Below are positions 42,197 through 51,330 of a DNA stretch of 64,000 nt, in pieces. The stretch comes from DASQHL01 sp963843685 (lineage in GTDB: Bacteria > Chloroflexota > Dehalococcoidia > DSTF01 > JACRBR01): assembly GCA_963843685.1 (NCBI GenBank), contig CAWJLO010000005.1, positions 68,916 to 132,915 on the forward strand, read 5' to 3'. Under the pieces are notes generated by a model. That model made no database searches and was not told the origin of the DNA. It worked only from the letters and a program-made list of their open reading frames with translations. Every line of letters begins with the position of its first letter. The first letter of the stretch is position 1. The position numbers were made by a program, and so were the translations under genes.

Positions 42197-44488
42197 CTAC
42201 TTCGTGATGAACAGCGGCGCCAGCACGAGCGTGATCGTCGCGAGCAGCTTCACGAGTACGTGCAGCGACGGCCCCGCGGTGTCCTTGAATGGGTCGCCGA
42301 CGGTGTCGCCGACGACAGCGGCCTTGTGAGCATCGCTCCCCTTGCCGAGCGTGTTCCCCTTCTCGTCCTTCAGCCCGCCGGACTCGATGAACTTCTTCGC
42401 GTTGTCCCACGCGCCGCCGCCGTTGTTCAGGACCGTGGCCATCAGGATGCCGCCGATCGTGCCTATGATGAGCACGCCGGTCACTGCGAGCCAGCCTGCC
42501 GCATGGTCGTACGTCTGGTTGAAATATCCAGGTGTGCCGACCGTACCCAGCGTCACGGTGACGTGGTCGTTGCGGAGGAAGCGGAAGATCAGACCCACAG
42601 CGACCGGCAGGCCGACCGCCAGGATGCCCGGCAGGATCATCTGTCGCAGCGCCGCCTTCGCCGTAATGTCCACCGCCGCGGCGTAGTCCGGCCGTGACGT
42701 CCCTGCCATGATCCCCGGATCCGAGCGGAACTGCCGCCGCACTTCCTCAATGATGGCGCCCGCCGCGTTGCCCACCGCCCGGATCGCCAACGAGCTGAAG
42801 AGGAATACCAGCATCACGCCCAGCAGGCCGCCCACGAAGACGTCCACCTTCGAGAGGTCGATGGGCAGCTCTGCCGTCAACGGTGCGCCCAACCGCTCCT
42901 TGACCTTGTCCAGGTACGCGGAGAACAGAAGGAACGCCGCGAGGCCGGCCGACGCGACCGCGTAACCCTTCGTCAGCGCCTTCGTCGTGTTTCCTACCGC
43001 GTCCAGCTTGTCCGTGATGTCGCGTGCTTCCGGCGGAGCGCCGGCCATCTCGTTGATCCCGCCGGCGTTGTCCGTGATCGGCCCGAAGGTGTCCATCGCC
43101 AGGATGTACGCAGCCGACATGAGCATACCCATCGTTGCGACGGCCGTCCCGAAGATTCCCGTCGTGAACGATGGGATGGCGCTGTTGATGTCCGCCTGTG
43201 CGCCCAAGGCGAACGAGCACACGAGCGCGAGGCCGATGGCGATTGCAGTGAGCGCGGTCGTCTCAAAGCCCACGGCCGTGCCGATGATGATGTTGGTCGC
43301 CGGCCCCGTCTTCGACGCCTCAGCGATTTCCTGTACGGGCCGCCAGGAGCCGGCCGTGTAGTACTGCGTGATGTACACGAACGCAATGCCGGTGATGATG
43401 CCGACGATGCCGCAGAAGAAGAACCAGTACCAGGCGTCGCCGAGCATTACCTTTGTGGCGATGAAGAGGCCGATCACCGAGAGTGCCGAGACGACGTAGT
43501 ACCCGTAGTTCAACGGCGTCATCGGGTCCTGCTTCGTCTCCGGGTCCGCGCTCGTGAAGAACGGCACCGTGGTCAGCCCTATCATTGTCGCGATCAGGCC
43601 AAAGGCCCGCAGCACCAGCGGGAACATGATCCACTCGATCTTTCCCGTCACGGTAAAGATCGCCACGCCCAGGATCATTGCGCCGATGTTCTCGGCGGAC
43701 ATCGACTCGAAGAGGTCCGCCCCGCGGCCGGCGCAGTCGCCCACGTTGTCACCGACCAGGTCCGCGACGACGGCTGCGTTCCGGGGGTCGTCCTCGGGAA
43801 TGCCCGCTTCGACCTTGCCGACGAGATCCGCCCCCACGTCCGCGGCCTTCGTGTAGATCCCGCCGCCGAGCTGCGCGAACAGCGCCACAAAGCTCGCTCC
43901 GAACCCGAATCCGACGATCAGGAACGGCGCAATCTCGGCGGGATGGCCGAGCACGCGGCTGTAGATGAGGAAGATCGTTGAGACGCCCAGGAGGCTCAGG
44001 GCCACGACCAGGAAGCCCGAGACGGCCCCGCCACGCAGCGACACCGTCACAGCATCCCGTAGGCTCTTCTGCGCGGCTGCGGCAGTCCGTATGTTGGACC
44101 GCACCGCAATGAACATGCCGATGTAGCCGGCGAGGGCGGAACATGTCGCCCCGACGAGGAACGCGATGCCGGTGAGCAGGCCCTCCTGCCAGCGGCTTAC
44201 CGCCTCCTTCGTGCCGAACGTCACCTGACCGTTCTCGAACACGATAGGCTTCACACCTTCGGAAATGGACCCGACGAGCACGCCCACGACCACGGCCGTC
44301 ACCACCGCGAGGACAGCGATCGTCCGATACTGGCGCGAAAGGAACGCCATCGCGCCCTCGAAGATCATCTCCGCGATCTCCTGCATCGCCTCGGTGCCGG
44401 TCTCCCGGCGCAGCACGTCGTAAGCCAGCCAGAGGGCGAACAGCGTCGCTGCGATACCCGTAGCCGGCACCATCCATACCAATGTCAT
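42197..44488 (-). CDS. hppA: Membrane-bound H+-translocating pyrophosphatase
   Basis: 763 residues with about 16 transmembrane helices. Pyrophosphate-binding motif GGGIYTKAADVGADLVGKVEAGIPEDDPRN and DNVGDCAGRGADLFES are diagnostic. The ion-dependence segment reads GNTTKALTKG: Lys rather than Ala at this site marks the K+-independent, H+-pumping class. It couples PPi hydrolysis to proton export at the cytoplasmic membrane. The start at MTLVWMVPATG follows GGGAGGGG, rejecting a 23-codon extension. Confidence 0.93.
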   Translation of the reverse strand: MTLVWMVPATGIAATLFALWLAYDVLRRETGTEAMQEIAEMIFEGAMAFLSRQYRTIAVLAVVTAVVVGVLVGSISEGVKPIVFENGQVTFGTKEAVSRWQEGLLTGIAFLVGATCSALAGYIGMFIAVRSNIRTAAAAQKSLRDAVTVSLRGGAVSGFLVVALSLLGVSTIFLIYSRVLGHPAEIAPFLIVGFGFGASFVALFAQLGGGIYTKAADVGADLVGKVEAGIPEDDPRNAAVVADLVGDNVGDCAGRGADLFESMSAENIGAMILGVAIFTVTGKIEWIMFPLVLRAFGLIATMIGLTTVPFFTSADPETKQDPMTPLNYGYYVVSALSVIGLFIATKVMLGDAWYWFFFCGIVGIITGIAFVYITQYYTAGSWRPVQEIAEASKTGPATNIIIGTAVGFETTALTAIAIGLALVCSFALGAQADINSAIPSFTTGIFGTAVATMGMLMSAAYILAMDTFGPITDNAGGINEMAGAPPEARDITDKLDAVGNTTKALTKGYAVASAGLAAFLLFSAYLDKVKERLGAPLTAELPIDLSKVDVFVGGLLGVMLVFLFSSLAIRAVGNAAGAIIEEVRRQFRSDPGIMAGTSRPDYAAAVDITAKAALRQMILPGILAVGLPVAVGLIFRFLRNDHVTVTLGTVGTPGYFNQTYDHAAGWLAVTGVLIIGTIGGILMATVLNNGGGAWDNAKKFIESGGLKDEKGNTLGKGSDAHKAAVVGDTVGDPFKDTAGPSLHVLVKLLATITLVLAPLFITK

Positions 44489-44822
44489 CGGCGTCCCCTC
44501 CCACTCGCGGATTGCTGCGAGTTGCGACTGCTCAGGACACACAAAAGGAGGCGCCACCGCACCTCCCGTCAGAGCGCGGCAAGTCTAGCGTGCGACATGG
44601 CATCGGGCAAGACGAGCGGCCGTCGACACTACGTAGTTACACCGGCTCGTGGCGACGCGCCACGAGCCCATCTGCGTCGAACACTCTTGTCCGTCGCCTG
44701 GCACGCCGATCTCCGCTTCGTTGACACTCGGTAGAGCCGGTTGTATTCTCGTTCCGCTGCAAACCTGACGTGCACGTGAGATTTCCCGCGCCGGTTTTTC
44801 GGGCGGCGACGCGAGGTGCGGT
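44489..44822. other. Divergent intergenic region, hppA / dehydratase operon
   Basis: 334 nt holding the hppA leader and the operon promoter listed separately. The rest, including short ORFs around 44580-44710, shows no ribosome site or codon bias supporting a gene. Confidence 0.5.
44721..44749 (+). promoter_or_regulatory. Promoter of the MaoC/SDR operon
   Basis: TTGACA (44721-44726), 17-nt spacer, TATTCT (44744-44749): near-consensus housekeeping promoter, about 75 nt before the first dehydratase gene. Confidence 0.65.
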
Positions 44823-45320
44823 ATGGCCGAAGTGGCGAAGTCGATAATCACGGACGAGATGCGGGCGGCCATCGACAGAGAGAGCCCGCCGGCCGTCATG
44901 GAGGTCGAGAAGACCAACTGCCGCATGTTCGCGCGCTCCGTCGGTCACACGGATCCCATCTTCTACGACGAGGCGGCGGCGAAGGCTCGCGGCTTCCGCA
45001 GCATCGTCGCACCGCCCGGCTTCCTTGGCACGCCGATCTTTCGCCCCGGCGGCGGCGGAGGCGCACCCGGCGAGATGGGCGGCCGCGGCTTCACTATCCC
45101 GTACAAGCGCGTGCTGAACGGCGGCACCGACTACGAGTACTTCCCCGACGTCGACTCGATCTGCGCCGGCGACACGATCACCGCACGGTCTCGCATCACG
45201 AGCTTCGAGGAGACCGAAGGCAGCCTTGGCCCGATGTTGATCACGAAGCGAGAGACGGTCTACACCAACCAGAACGGGAAGGTCGTCGCCAAGATGTACG
45301 GGACGGTCATCCAGTACTAG
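44823..45320 (+). CDS. FAS1-like dehydratase / MaoC N-terminal domain protein, copy 1
   Basis: 165 residues of the hot-dog fold type that pairs with a MaoC subunit (HadA/HadC-like). Features: YARSVGHTDPI-type helix (MFARSVGHTDPIFYDEAAAKARGF), APPGFLGTP, and NGGTDYEYFPDVDSICAGDTI. It would supply the non-catalytic half of a 3-hydroxyacyl-CoA dehydratase heterodimer. First gene of the operon; copy 1 MaoC follows 17 nt on. Confidence 0.75.
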   Translation: MAEVAKSIITDEMRAAIDRESPPAVMEVEKTNCRMFARSVGHTDPIFYDEAAAKARGFRSIVAPPGFLGTPIFRPGGGGGAPGEMGGRGFTIPYKRVLNGGTDYEYFPDVDSICAGDTITARSRITSFEETEGSLGPMLITKRETVYTNQNGKVVAKMYGTVIQY

Positions 45321-45337
45321 CCGAGGGGACGGACGCC

Positions 45338-45766
45338 ATGGCTCAGGTCTACTTCGAGGACATCAAACCGGGTGACGAGATACCGCAGTTGAAGAAGAAC
45401 TGCTCCACCCAGCAGCTCGTGCTCTGGGCCGCCGGATCCGGCGACTTCTACCAAATCCATTACGACAAGGACTTCGCCCAGGCCACCGGACTGAAGGGCT
45501 TGATCGTGCACGGTGCGCTCAAGAACGCCTTCCTGGGTCAACTCCTGCACGATTGGATCGGTGAGAAGGGCACGCTCCGGCGCTTCGGCTGCTCGTATCG
45601 GGGCATGGATGAGCCGAACCAGGACATCCTCTGCCGCGGCGTCGTGACGAAGACCTACAGCGAAGGGGGCAACCATTTCGTCGAGCTCGACGTCTGGACG
45701 GAGAAGCCCGACGGAAAGAAGACATCACCTGGGACAGCGATCGTCACGCTTCCCAGCCGCGGCTAA
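45338..45766 (+). CDS. MaoC-family dehydratase, copy 1
   Basis: 142 residues. Hydratase-2 signature AAGSGDFYQIHYDKDFAQATGLKGLIVHG with catalytic Asp and His. The partner subunit is encoded immediately upstream. Together they should hydrate/dehydrate enoyl-CoA to 3-hydroxyacyl-CoA. GAGGGG precedes the ATG. Confidence 0.8.
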   Translation: MAQVYFEDIKPGDEIPQLKKNCSTQQLVLWAAGSGDFYQIHYDKDFAQATGLKGLIVHGALKNAFLGQLLHDWIGEKGTLRRFGCSYRGMDEPNQDILCRGVVTKTYSEGGNHFVELDVWTEKPDGKKTSPGTAIVTLPSRG

Positions 45767-45806
45767 GCTGAAATACCGGGCGTCACGCACACCAGGATGA
45801 GGTTTC

Positions 45807-46301
45807 ATGGCTGAAGAATTCGAGATCACAGACGAGATGCGCGCTCAGTTCGGCGTCGACAGCGAGCCGTGGACGTATGAGGTGACGACGACGAGCGTCC
45901 GCATGTACGCCCGCGGTATCGGCTCGGACGACCCGATCCACTACGACGAAGACTTCGCAAAGTCGCAAGGGTTCCGGGGCCTCGTCGCCCCCCTTGGCTA
46001 TCTCGGGACGCCGGTCTACCTGCCAGGCAAGAGCGATCCGACGTTCGGCTTCCCGCGTCGGGCCGGCGGGCCGCGCCTCAACATCCCGTTCAAGGGCCTG
46101 CTGGACGGCGGCACGGAGACGGAGTACTTCGACGTCATCTGCGCTGGCGACGTGCTTGAGGAGACGTCGCACCTGGCGGATCTCAAACTCCGCGACGCGG
46201 CGCGCGGCAAGATGCTCTTCGTGACAAACGAGTCGGTCTACAAAGACAAGAAGACCGGTAAGGTGATCGCGAAGCAGCGACTGACTTCTATCCACATGTA
46301 A
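45807..46301 (+). CDS. FAS1-like dehydratase / MaoC N-terminal domain protein, copy 2
   Basis: 164 residues, paralogous to the gene at 44823: MYARGIGSDDPIHYDEDFAKSQGFRGLVAPLGYLGTP and GGTETEYFDVICAGDVLEE. It forms a second pair with the downstream MaoC gene, so the operon carries two distinct dehydratase pairs, perhaps for different acyl chains or sterol side chains. GATGAGG precedes the ATG. Confidence 0.75.
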   Translation: MAEEFEITDEMRAQFGVDSEPWTYEVTTTSVRMYARGIGSDDPIHYDEDFAKSQGFRGLVAPLGYLGTPVYLPGKSDPTFGFPRRAGGPRLNIPFKGLLDGGTETEYFDVICAGDVLEETSHLADLKLRDAARGKMLFVTNESVYKDKKTGKVIAKQRLTSIHM

Positions 46302-46367
46302 TCTCTGGCGCATTTCGTCCGATTCGTGACGCGCGACCGCCGCGAGAACGCCCGAAAGGGGATCAAC

Positions 46368-46805
46368 ATGGCAGACCAGGTCTATTTCGAGGACGTGACG
46401 GAGGGACAGGAGCTTCCCCCGATCAAGATCGCGCCGGACAAGCAGCAACTCGTGAAGTTCGCCGCCGGAAGCGGCGACTTCAACCCACTCCACTTCGACG
46501 AGAACTTCCCCATGCTCAAGCCGATGGGCCTCACCGAGAACATCGTCCACGGCCGATTCAAGTACGCGCAGGTGGGGCGCCTGGTGTTCGCCTTCGCCGG
46601 CTATAAGGGCCGCGTCAAGCGCTTCGGAGTCAACTACCGCGGTATGGATCTGCTCAACAAGGAGATCACGGCGGGCGGCGTTGTCACGGGCAAACGCCAG
46701 GAGGGCGGCGAGAACCTCGTCGACCTGGACGTCTGGACGATGGACGCTGACGGCAAGAAGACCACACCGGGCACGGCGACGGTGGTGTTGCCAGGCCGGA
46801 GCTGA
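46368..46805 (+). CDS. MaoC-family dehydratase, copy 2
   Basis: 145 residues. Signature AAGSGDFNPLHFDENFPMLKPMGLTENIVHGRF with the catalytic Asp and His. The start at MADQVYFEDV follows GAAAGGGG; 14 upstream in-frame codons are not used. Partner of the gene at 45807. Confidence 0.8.
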   Translation: MADQVYFEDVTEGQELPPIKIAPDKQQLVKFAAGSGDFNPLHFDENFPMLKPMGLTENIVHGRFKYAQVGRLVFAFAGYKGRVKRFGVNYRGMDLLNKEITAGGVVTGKRQEGGENLVDLDVWTMDADGKKTTPGTATVVLPGRS

Positions 46806-46835
46806 GAGCAACTCTTCGACGACGAAAGGTGGAAG

Positions 46836-47819
46836 ATGGGCGCTCTTGATGGGAAGATAGCAGTCGTCACAGGTTCGGGCCGCGGCATCGGCCGTGGCAT
46901 CGCGATGCTCTTCGCGCGTGAGGGCGCTACGGTCGTCGTCAACGATCCCGGCGTCAACGTCGATGGCAGCGGCAATGATAACGGCCCTGCCGACCAGGTG
47001 GTCGCCGAGATCAAGGCCGCTGGCGGCAATGCCCTTGCGAACTACGACTCCGTCGCGACCCCCGACGGCGGCGAGAACATCATCAAGTCGGCCGTCGACG
47101 CGTTCGGCCACCTCGACATCCTCGTCAACAACGCCGGCATTCTGCGCGACCGCATGATCTTCAACATGTCGGAAGCCGAGTGGGACGCCGTCATCGCCGT
47201 CCACCTCAAGGGTCACTTCAACTGCACCAAGCCCGCGTCGATCCTGATGCGCCAGCAGCGCTACGGCCGCATCATCAACTTCTCCTCCGGCTCCGGCCTT
47301 ATCGGAATGCCCGGCCAGGCGAACTACGGCGCGGCGAAGTCCGGCATCGCCGGCTTCACCCGTGTCGTCGCGAAGGACCTCGGCCGCTACGGCGTCACCT
47401 GCAACGCCATCGCCCCGGGTGCCGCAACACGCATGACTCAGAGCGTGCCCGACGCATCACGCGAGCTACGGGCACGCGCCGGCATCGGCACGCCGGGCGG
47501 CGGTGCTCGCCCGGCGCCCGCTGCGATGTCGATGCGGGACCCGGAGTACGTTGCGCCGATGGTCGCCTACCTCGCCAGCGACGACGCCTGGAACATCAAC
47601 GGCCAGATCTTCCACGTCGCCGGCGGTACCGTGGGGCTCTCCTGGCACCCCACACCCATGCGCACGCTCTGGAAGCCGGCCATGTGGACGCTCGACGAGC
47701 TGTGCGACGTCGTCCCGCGCCAGCTGATGGCCGGTATCGCGAATCCGGCGCCGCCTCCACCCGACTTGGAGATTCCCGGACGCACGGCGCAGGGTGCGCC
47801 TGCGGGAGGTGGCAACTGA
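46836..47819 (+). CDS. SDR-family dehydrogenase, copy 1 (3-hydroxyacyl-CoA dehydrogenase-like)
   Basis: 327 residues. Cofactor motif VTGSGRGIGRGIAMLFA; NNAGILRD; catalytic Ser in INFSSGSGLIG and YxxxK in ANYGAAKSG. A ~60-residue C-terminal extension (LWKPAMWTLDELCDVVPRQL...PPPPDLEIPGR) is shared with the next gene and resembles the peroxisomal MFE-2/HSD17B4-type dehydrogenases. It should oxidise 3-hydroxyacyl-CoA made by the MaoC pairs. Confidence 0.8.
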   Translation: MGALDGKIAVVTGSGRGIGRGIAMLFAREGATVVVNDPGVNVDGSGNDNGPADQVVAEIKAAGGNALANYDSVATPDGGENIIKSAVDAFGHLDILVNNAGILRDRMIFNMSEAEWDAVIAVHLKGHFNCTKPASILMRQQRYGRIINFSSGSGLIGMPGQANYGAAKSGIAGFTRVVAKDLGRYGVTCNAIAPGAATRMTQSVPDASRELRARAGIGTPGGGARPAPAAMSMRDPEYVAPMVAYLASDDAWNINGQIFHVAGGTVGLSWHPTPMRTLWKPAMWTLDELCDVVPRQLMAGIANPAPPPPDLEIPGRTAQGAPAGGGN

Positions 47820-48787
47820 TGGCCCGGCTCGAAGGACGTACAGCGATCGTCACCGGCGGCGGGCGCGGCATCGGCCGCGGCGTCGCGAAGCTGCTGGCTG
47901 AAGAGGGCGCAAACGTCGTCGTCAACGACTTCGGGGTGAACGTCGACGGCACGAAGCCCGATTCCGGGCCTGCCGCTGAGGTCGCGGAAGAGATCCGCGC
48001 CGGGGGCGGCAAGGCCGTCCCGAACTTCGATACTGTGGCCACCGTGGACGGCGGCGAGAATCTGATCAAGACGGCGCTCGACAACTTCGGCCGTGTTGAC
48101 ATCCTCGTAAACGTCGCCGGGATCCTCCGCGACCGGATGATCTTCAACATGATGGAGCAGGAGTGGGACGACGTCATCGCCGTCCACCTGAAGGGTCACT
48201 ATTGCACCACGAAGCCTGCATCGATCCTCATGCGCCAGCAGCGCTACGGCCGCATCATTAACTTCTCGTCCATTTCTGGGCTCGGCGGCCTGCCCGGCCA
48301 GGCGAACTACGGCGCCGCAAAGGCCGGCATCGCCGGGTTCACCCGCGTTGTCGCCCGCGACCTCGGCCGGTACGGCGTCACGTGCAACGCGATCGCCCCC
48401 GGTGCTGCCACGCGCATGACGGCGACCGTCCCGCAGAACACCGCGCAACTCCGCCAGCGCGCCGGCACGGCCCCGGTCGTCGCCGCGCCGCGCCCCTCGT
48501 CCGTCCCGCCGATGCGCGAGCCGGAGTACGTCGCGCCGATGACGGTGTTCCTGGCCTGCGACGAGGCGTGGAATATCAATGGCAAGATCTTCTACGTCGC
48601 CGGCGGTCGCGTGTCGCTGGCGCACGAAGAGGTGCCGATGCGGCAGATCATGAAGCAGGGGATGTGGACCGTGGACGAACTGCGCGAGATGGTGCCATCG
48701 CAGCTCACCTATGGCATGGTCAACCCTGCCCCGCCGCCGCCCGATCTCTCGATCCCGGGCCGCCCCGTCGCGCCGCCGCCCGCCTGA
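47819..48787 (+). CDS. SDR-family dehydrogenase, copy 2
   Basis: 322 residues, paralogue of the preceding gene: VTGGGRGIGRGVAKLLA, NVAGILRD, INFSSISGLGGL, ANYGAAKAG, and the same C-terminal extension ending PPPPDLSIPGR. The ATG overlaps the upstream TGA (TGATG) and GGGAGG precedes it, so translation is coupled. Last gene of the operon. Confidence 0.8.
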   Translation: MARLEGRTAIVTGGGRGIGRGVAKLLAEEGANVVVNDFGVNVDGTKPDSGPAAEVAEEIRAGGGKAVPNFDTVATVDGGENLIKTALDNFGRVDILVNVAGILRDRMIFNMMEQEWDDVIAVHLKGHYCTTKPASILMRQQRYGRIINFSSISGLGGLPGQANYGAAKAGIAGFTRVVARDLGRYGVTCNAIAPGAATRMTATVPQNTAQLRQRAGTAPVVAAPRPSSVPPMREPEYVAPMTVFLACDEAWNINGKIFYVAGGRVSLAHEEVPMRQIMKQGMWTVDELREMVPSQLTYGMVNPAPPPPDLSIPGRPVAPPPA

Positions 48788-48803
48788 GCGCTACACTCTA
48801 CGC

Positions 48804-49037
48804 GTGCCACGACAACGGACGCTCATCGGCTTGGCCGTCGCGGCGATGGTGGCGTTCATCGTCGGCACGATGATACTCGCCGGCTTACACCTCGGCGGTG
48901 CATCCCAGACCGTCGCGAGCGCCAGCTTCTGCGCCACGGCTGAAGCCCAGATCACCCCTCTGGCAGGAGCCACCGAAGCCGTTGCCCCGGGCCAGGGCTC
49001 ATTCGGCAACCAGATTCCCGCCAACTGCCGCCAGTGA
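48804..49037 (+). CDS. Small single-span membrane protein
   Basis: 77 residues: a basic N-terminus, one transmembrane helix (LIGLAVAAMVAFIVGTMILAGLHL) and a short exterior tail with two Cys (SFCATAEAQ, ANCRQ). GTG start exactly 6 nt after a TACACT box, no ribosome site: another leaderless arrangement. No family recognised. Confidence 0.5.
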   Translation: MPRQRTLIGLAVAAMVAFIVGTMILAGLHLGGASQTVASASFCATAEAQITPLAGATEAVAPGQGSFGNQIPANCRQ

Positions 49038-49085
49038 GGGATTGCCCCAATGGCGGCCCTTCGACCGCCGTGCCAAGATCGCACT

Positions 49086-50069
49086 ATGAGTGTGCCTCCC
49101 TCCCCAAATTCGACCGCCGAATCGCTGCTCGACCGCTACCTCGCCGTGCTGCAGGCGGAGCGCAACCTGTCATCGTTCACCGTGCGCAACTACGCGACGG
49201 ATCTGCGCCACCTCTTCGCGTACCTCGATGAGCGCGGCCTCGACCCTCTGGCCATCTCCCGAGCAGTGTTCCGCGCCTATCTCGCCTCACTCGTCGAGGC
49301 CAACGTGGCGCGGGCGAGCATCACACGGAAGGTCAGCACGACCAAGTCGTTCTTCCGATGGCTGCGACTCAACGGCGTCATGCAAGAGGATCCCCTGGCC
49401 ACCGTACACGGGCCGAAGCAGCCTCGTCGGCTTCCCCACGTGCTCGACGTGGCCGGGATCACCGATCTCATCGCTGCGGCCGACGGCGACGATCCGGCCG
49501 ACCTCCGCGACCGCGCGCTGCTCGAGGTGATGTACGCCTGCGGCCTCCGAGTGAGCGAAGCCGCCGGTCTCGACGTGGGCGCCGTCGACCTGGAGCAGCG
49601 TGCGATGGTCGTCACCGGCAAAGGCAACAAGCAGCGCATGGTCGTGATGGGCGAGCCGGCGCGCGCCGCTCTCGATCGTTACCTCCGCCGTGGTCGCGGT
49701 CCGCTGTACGGCACGCGCAAGAAGAACACGTCCGCCACGGGCGCGCTGTTCCTGAACCGGCGGGGTGGGCGCCTCTCTCAGCGCGCCATCCAGTTGATCG
49801 TCCGCCGTTACGCGCTCGCCGCCGGTATCGACGAGCGTGTCCATCCCCACCTGCTCCGCCACACCTTCGCCACGCACCTGCTCGACGGCGGCGCCGAACT
49901 CCGCGTCGTGCAGGAGTTGCTCGGCCACGCCAGCCCCAACACGACACAGATCTACCTCCACGTCACGGAGGAGCGTCAACGAAAGGTCGTCGAGGGCTCC
50001 CTTGACGAACTGGCGTCCGTCGAGATCGCGCGCCGGACACTCTCACGCAATCGCCGCAACTCCGGCTAA
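49086..50069 (+). CDS. Tyrosine recombinase, XerC/XerD-like
   Basis: 327 residues. N-terminal SAM-like domain (NLSSFTVRNYATDLRHLFAYL) and C-terminal catalytic domain with Arg (YACGLRVSEAAGLDV), Lys (GKGNKQRMV), HxxR (HPHLLRHTFATHLL), His/Trp-equivalent (LLGHASPNTTQ) and Tyr (IYLHV). Length and motifs fit a chromosome-dimer-resolution recombinase rather than a phage integrase. ATG 49086 begins MSVPPSPNST. Confidence 0.85.
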   Translation: MSVPPSPNSTAESLLDRYLAVLQAERNLSSFTVRNYATDLRHLFAYLDERGLDPLAISRAVFRAYLASLVEANVARASITRKVSTTKSFFRWLRLNGVMQEDPLATVHGPKQPRRLPHVLDVAGITDLIAAADGDDPADLRDRALLEVMYACGLRVSEAAGLDVGAVDLEQRAMVVTGKGNKQRMVVMGEPARAALDRYLRRGRGPLYGTRKKNTSATGALFLNRRGGRLSQRAIQLIVRRYALAAGIDERVHPHLLRHTFATHLLDGGAELRVVQELLGHASPNTTQIYLHVTEERQRKVVEGSLDELASVEIARRTLSRNRRNSG

Positions 50070-50154
50070 CGGTCGTTGACGTCAGGTTGCCCGCCATCCG
50101 GCCAACTTGATAAAATCGAGTAACTCAATCGACAATCAAATCGGAGACAACCCC

Positions 50155-50445
50155 ATGCCGCTCTTTCTCGCCGATCACAGGCACACGGCAGACACCTGCC
50201 CCACCAGTCAGCCGGAGATGATGCAGATGCTCGGCCAGCACGTCTCTCAGGACAACGCGAGCAAGTTCGGCATCACCATCCACTCGGACGTGGTGATACC
50301 GGGCGAGCATCACATGTTGATGGTGCTCGTGGCGGACTCTCAGGAGCCTATCGACAAGTTCATGGCGCCGTTTGCGATGGTCGGCTCTGTGGAGGTGACC
50401 GAGGTTCGCACCTGCGAACAGGTCGTGGCGTCCGCGCGCTGCTAG
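50155..50445 (+). CDS. Small conserved protein of unknown function (ferredoxin-like fold probable)
   Basis: 96 residues. Pattern PLFLADHRHTADTCPTSQPEMMQML...DVVIPGEHHMLMVLVADSQEPIDKFMAPFAMVGSVEVTEVRTCEQVV resembles a family of small alpha/beta proteins known from Actinobacteria and Chloroflexota. Conserved His and Cys suggest metal or sulfur chemistry but nothing is established. GGAG before the ATG; a TAAAAT box lies about 40 nt upstream. Confidence 0.6.
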   Translation: MPLFLADHRHTADTCPTSQPEMMQMLGQHVSQDNASKFGITIHSDVVIPGEHHMLMVLVADSQEPIDKFMAPFAMVGSVEVTEVRTCEQVVASARC

Positions 50446-50538
50446 ACGAATCTTGTCCGCCCGCGTGCGTATCGTTATGTCCGGCCGCGCGTTCTAGTAC
50501 GCGGTGGATGTGATACGCTAGCCCGCAACCGGGCGCGC

Positions 50539-51330
50539 GTGACCGACGGGGGTGAAGGTATCAATCGGCAGGTTCGTAGGGCGTGGGAGCTGCTCTATCT
50601 CCTCACGTTCCGTGAGCTGAAGCTTCGATACCAGGATACCGTCTTCGGATTTCTCTGGTCGCTCATCAGGCCGCTGCTGCAAGGCGCCGTCCTGTTCGTC
50701 GTCTTGCGGAAGTTCATCCGCATCGACGTCCCCGACTACCATCTGGTGCTGCTCGCCGGGCTCTTCCCGTGGACGTGGTTCCAGGTGTCGCTCGTGCTTG
50801 CTGTCGGATCATTCGCGAGCAACGGCCAGCTGATCAAGAAGGTCTACTTCCCGCGGTTCGTACTACCACTCGCCACGGTGATGAACAACGGCGTGCAGTA
50901 CGCGCTCTCCATCCCGGTGCTCGTGCTGCTGCTGCTCGTTTCGGGCTACACGCCGAACTGGACGTGGCTCATCGGCATCCCGTACCTCCTGCTCGTCGAA
51001 GCGGTGCTGATCATGGGGGTGGTGCTGTTCATCGCTTCTGTCGACGTCTATTTCCGCGATCTCGAGCACTTGACAGATGTCTTCGTCGGCCTGATCTGGT
51101 TCTATCTGACCCCCGTCATCTATCCCCTCTCGCTCGTTCCGGAGAAGTACCATAGTTGGGTGCTGCTCAACCCGATGGCATCGCTGATCGAGGGCTGGCG
51201 CGACCTGTTCCTCCACAACCAGATTCCAGGTCTGGAGCTCTGGCCCGCGCTTGCGTTTGCTGCCGGCACGGCGGCGCTCGGCTCCTTCTCCTTCCGTGGC
51301 CTCCAGGGGGGCTTCGCCGATGCGCTCTGA
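50539..51330 (+). CDS. ABC-2 type permease for polysaccharide export (Wzm-like)
   Basis: 263 residues, six transmembrane helices. LLYLLTFRELKLRYQDTVFGFLWSLIRPLLQ is the diagnostic N-terminus of Wzm/TagG permeases, and FYLTPVIYPLSLVPEKYHSWVLLNPMASLIEGWRDL the C-terminal part. It exports lipid-linked glycans with the ATPase encoded next. First gene of an overlapping operon. Confidence 0.85.
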   Translation: MTDGGEGINRQVRRAWELLYLLTFRELKLRYQDTVFGFLWSLIRPLLQGAVLFVVLRKFIRIDVPDYHLVLLAGLFPWTWFQVSLVLAVGSFASNGQLIKKVYFPRFVLPLATVMNNGVQYALSIPVLVLLLLVSGYTPNWTWLIGIPYLLLVEAVLIMGVVLFIASVDVYFRDLEHLTDVFVGLIWFYLTPVIYPLSLVPEKYHSWVLLNPMASLIEGWRDLFLHNQIPGLELWPALAFAAGTAALGSFSFRGLQGGFADAL

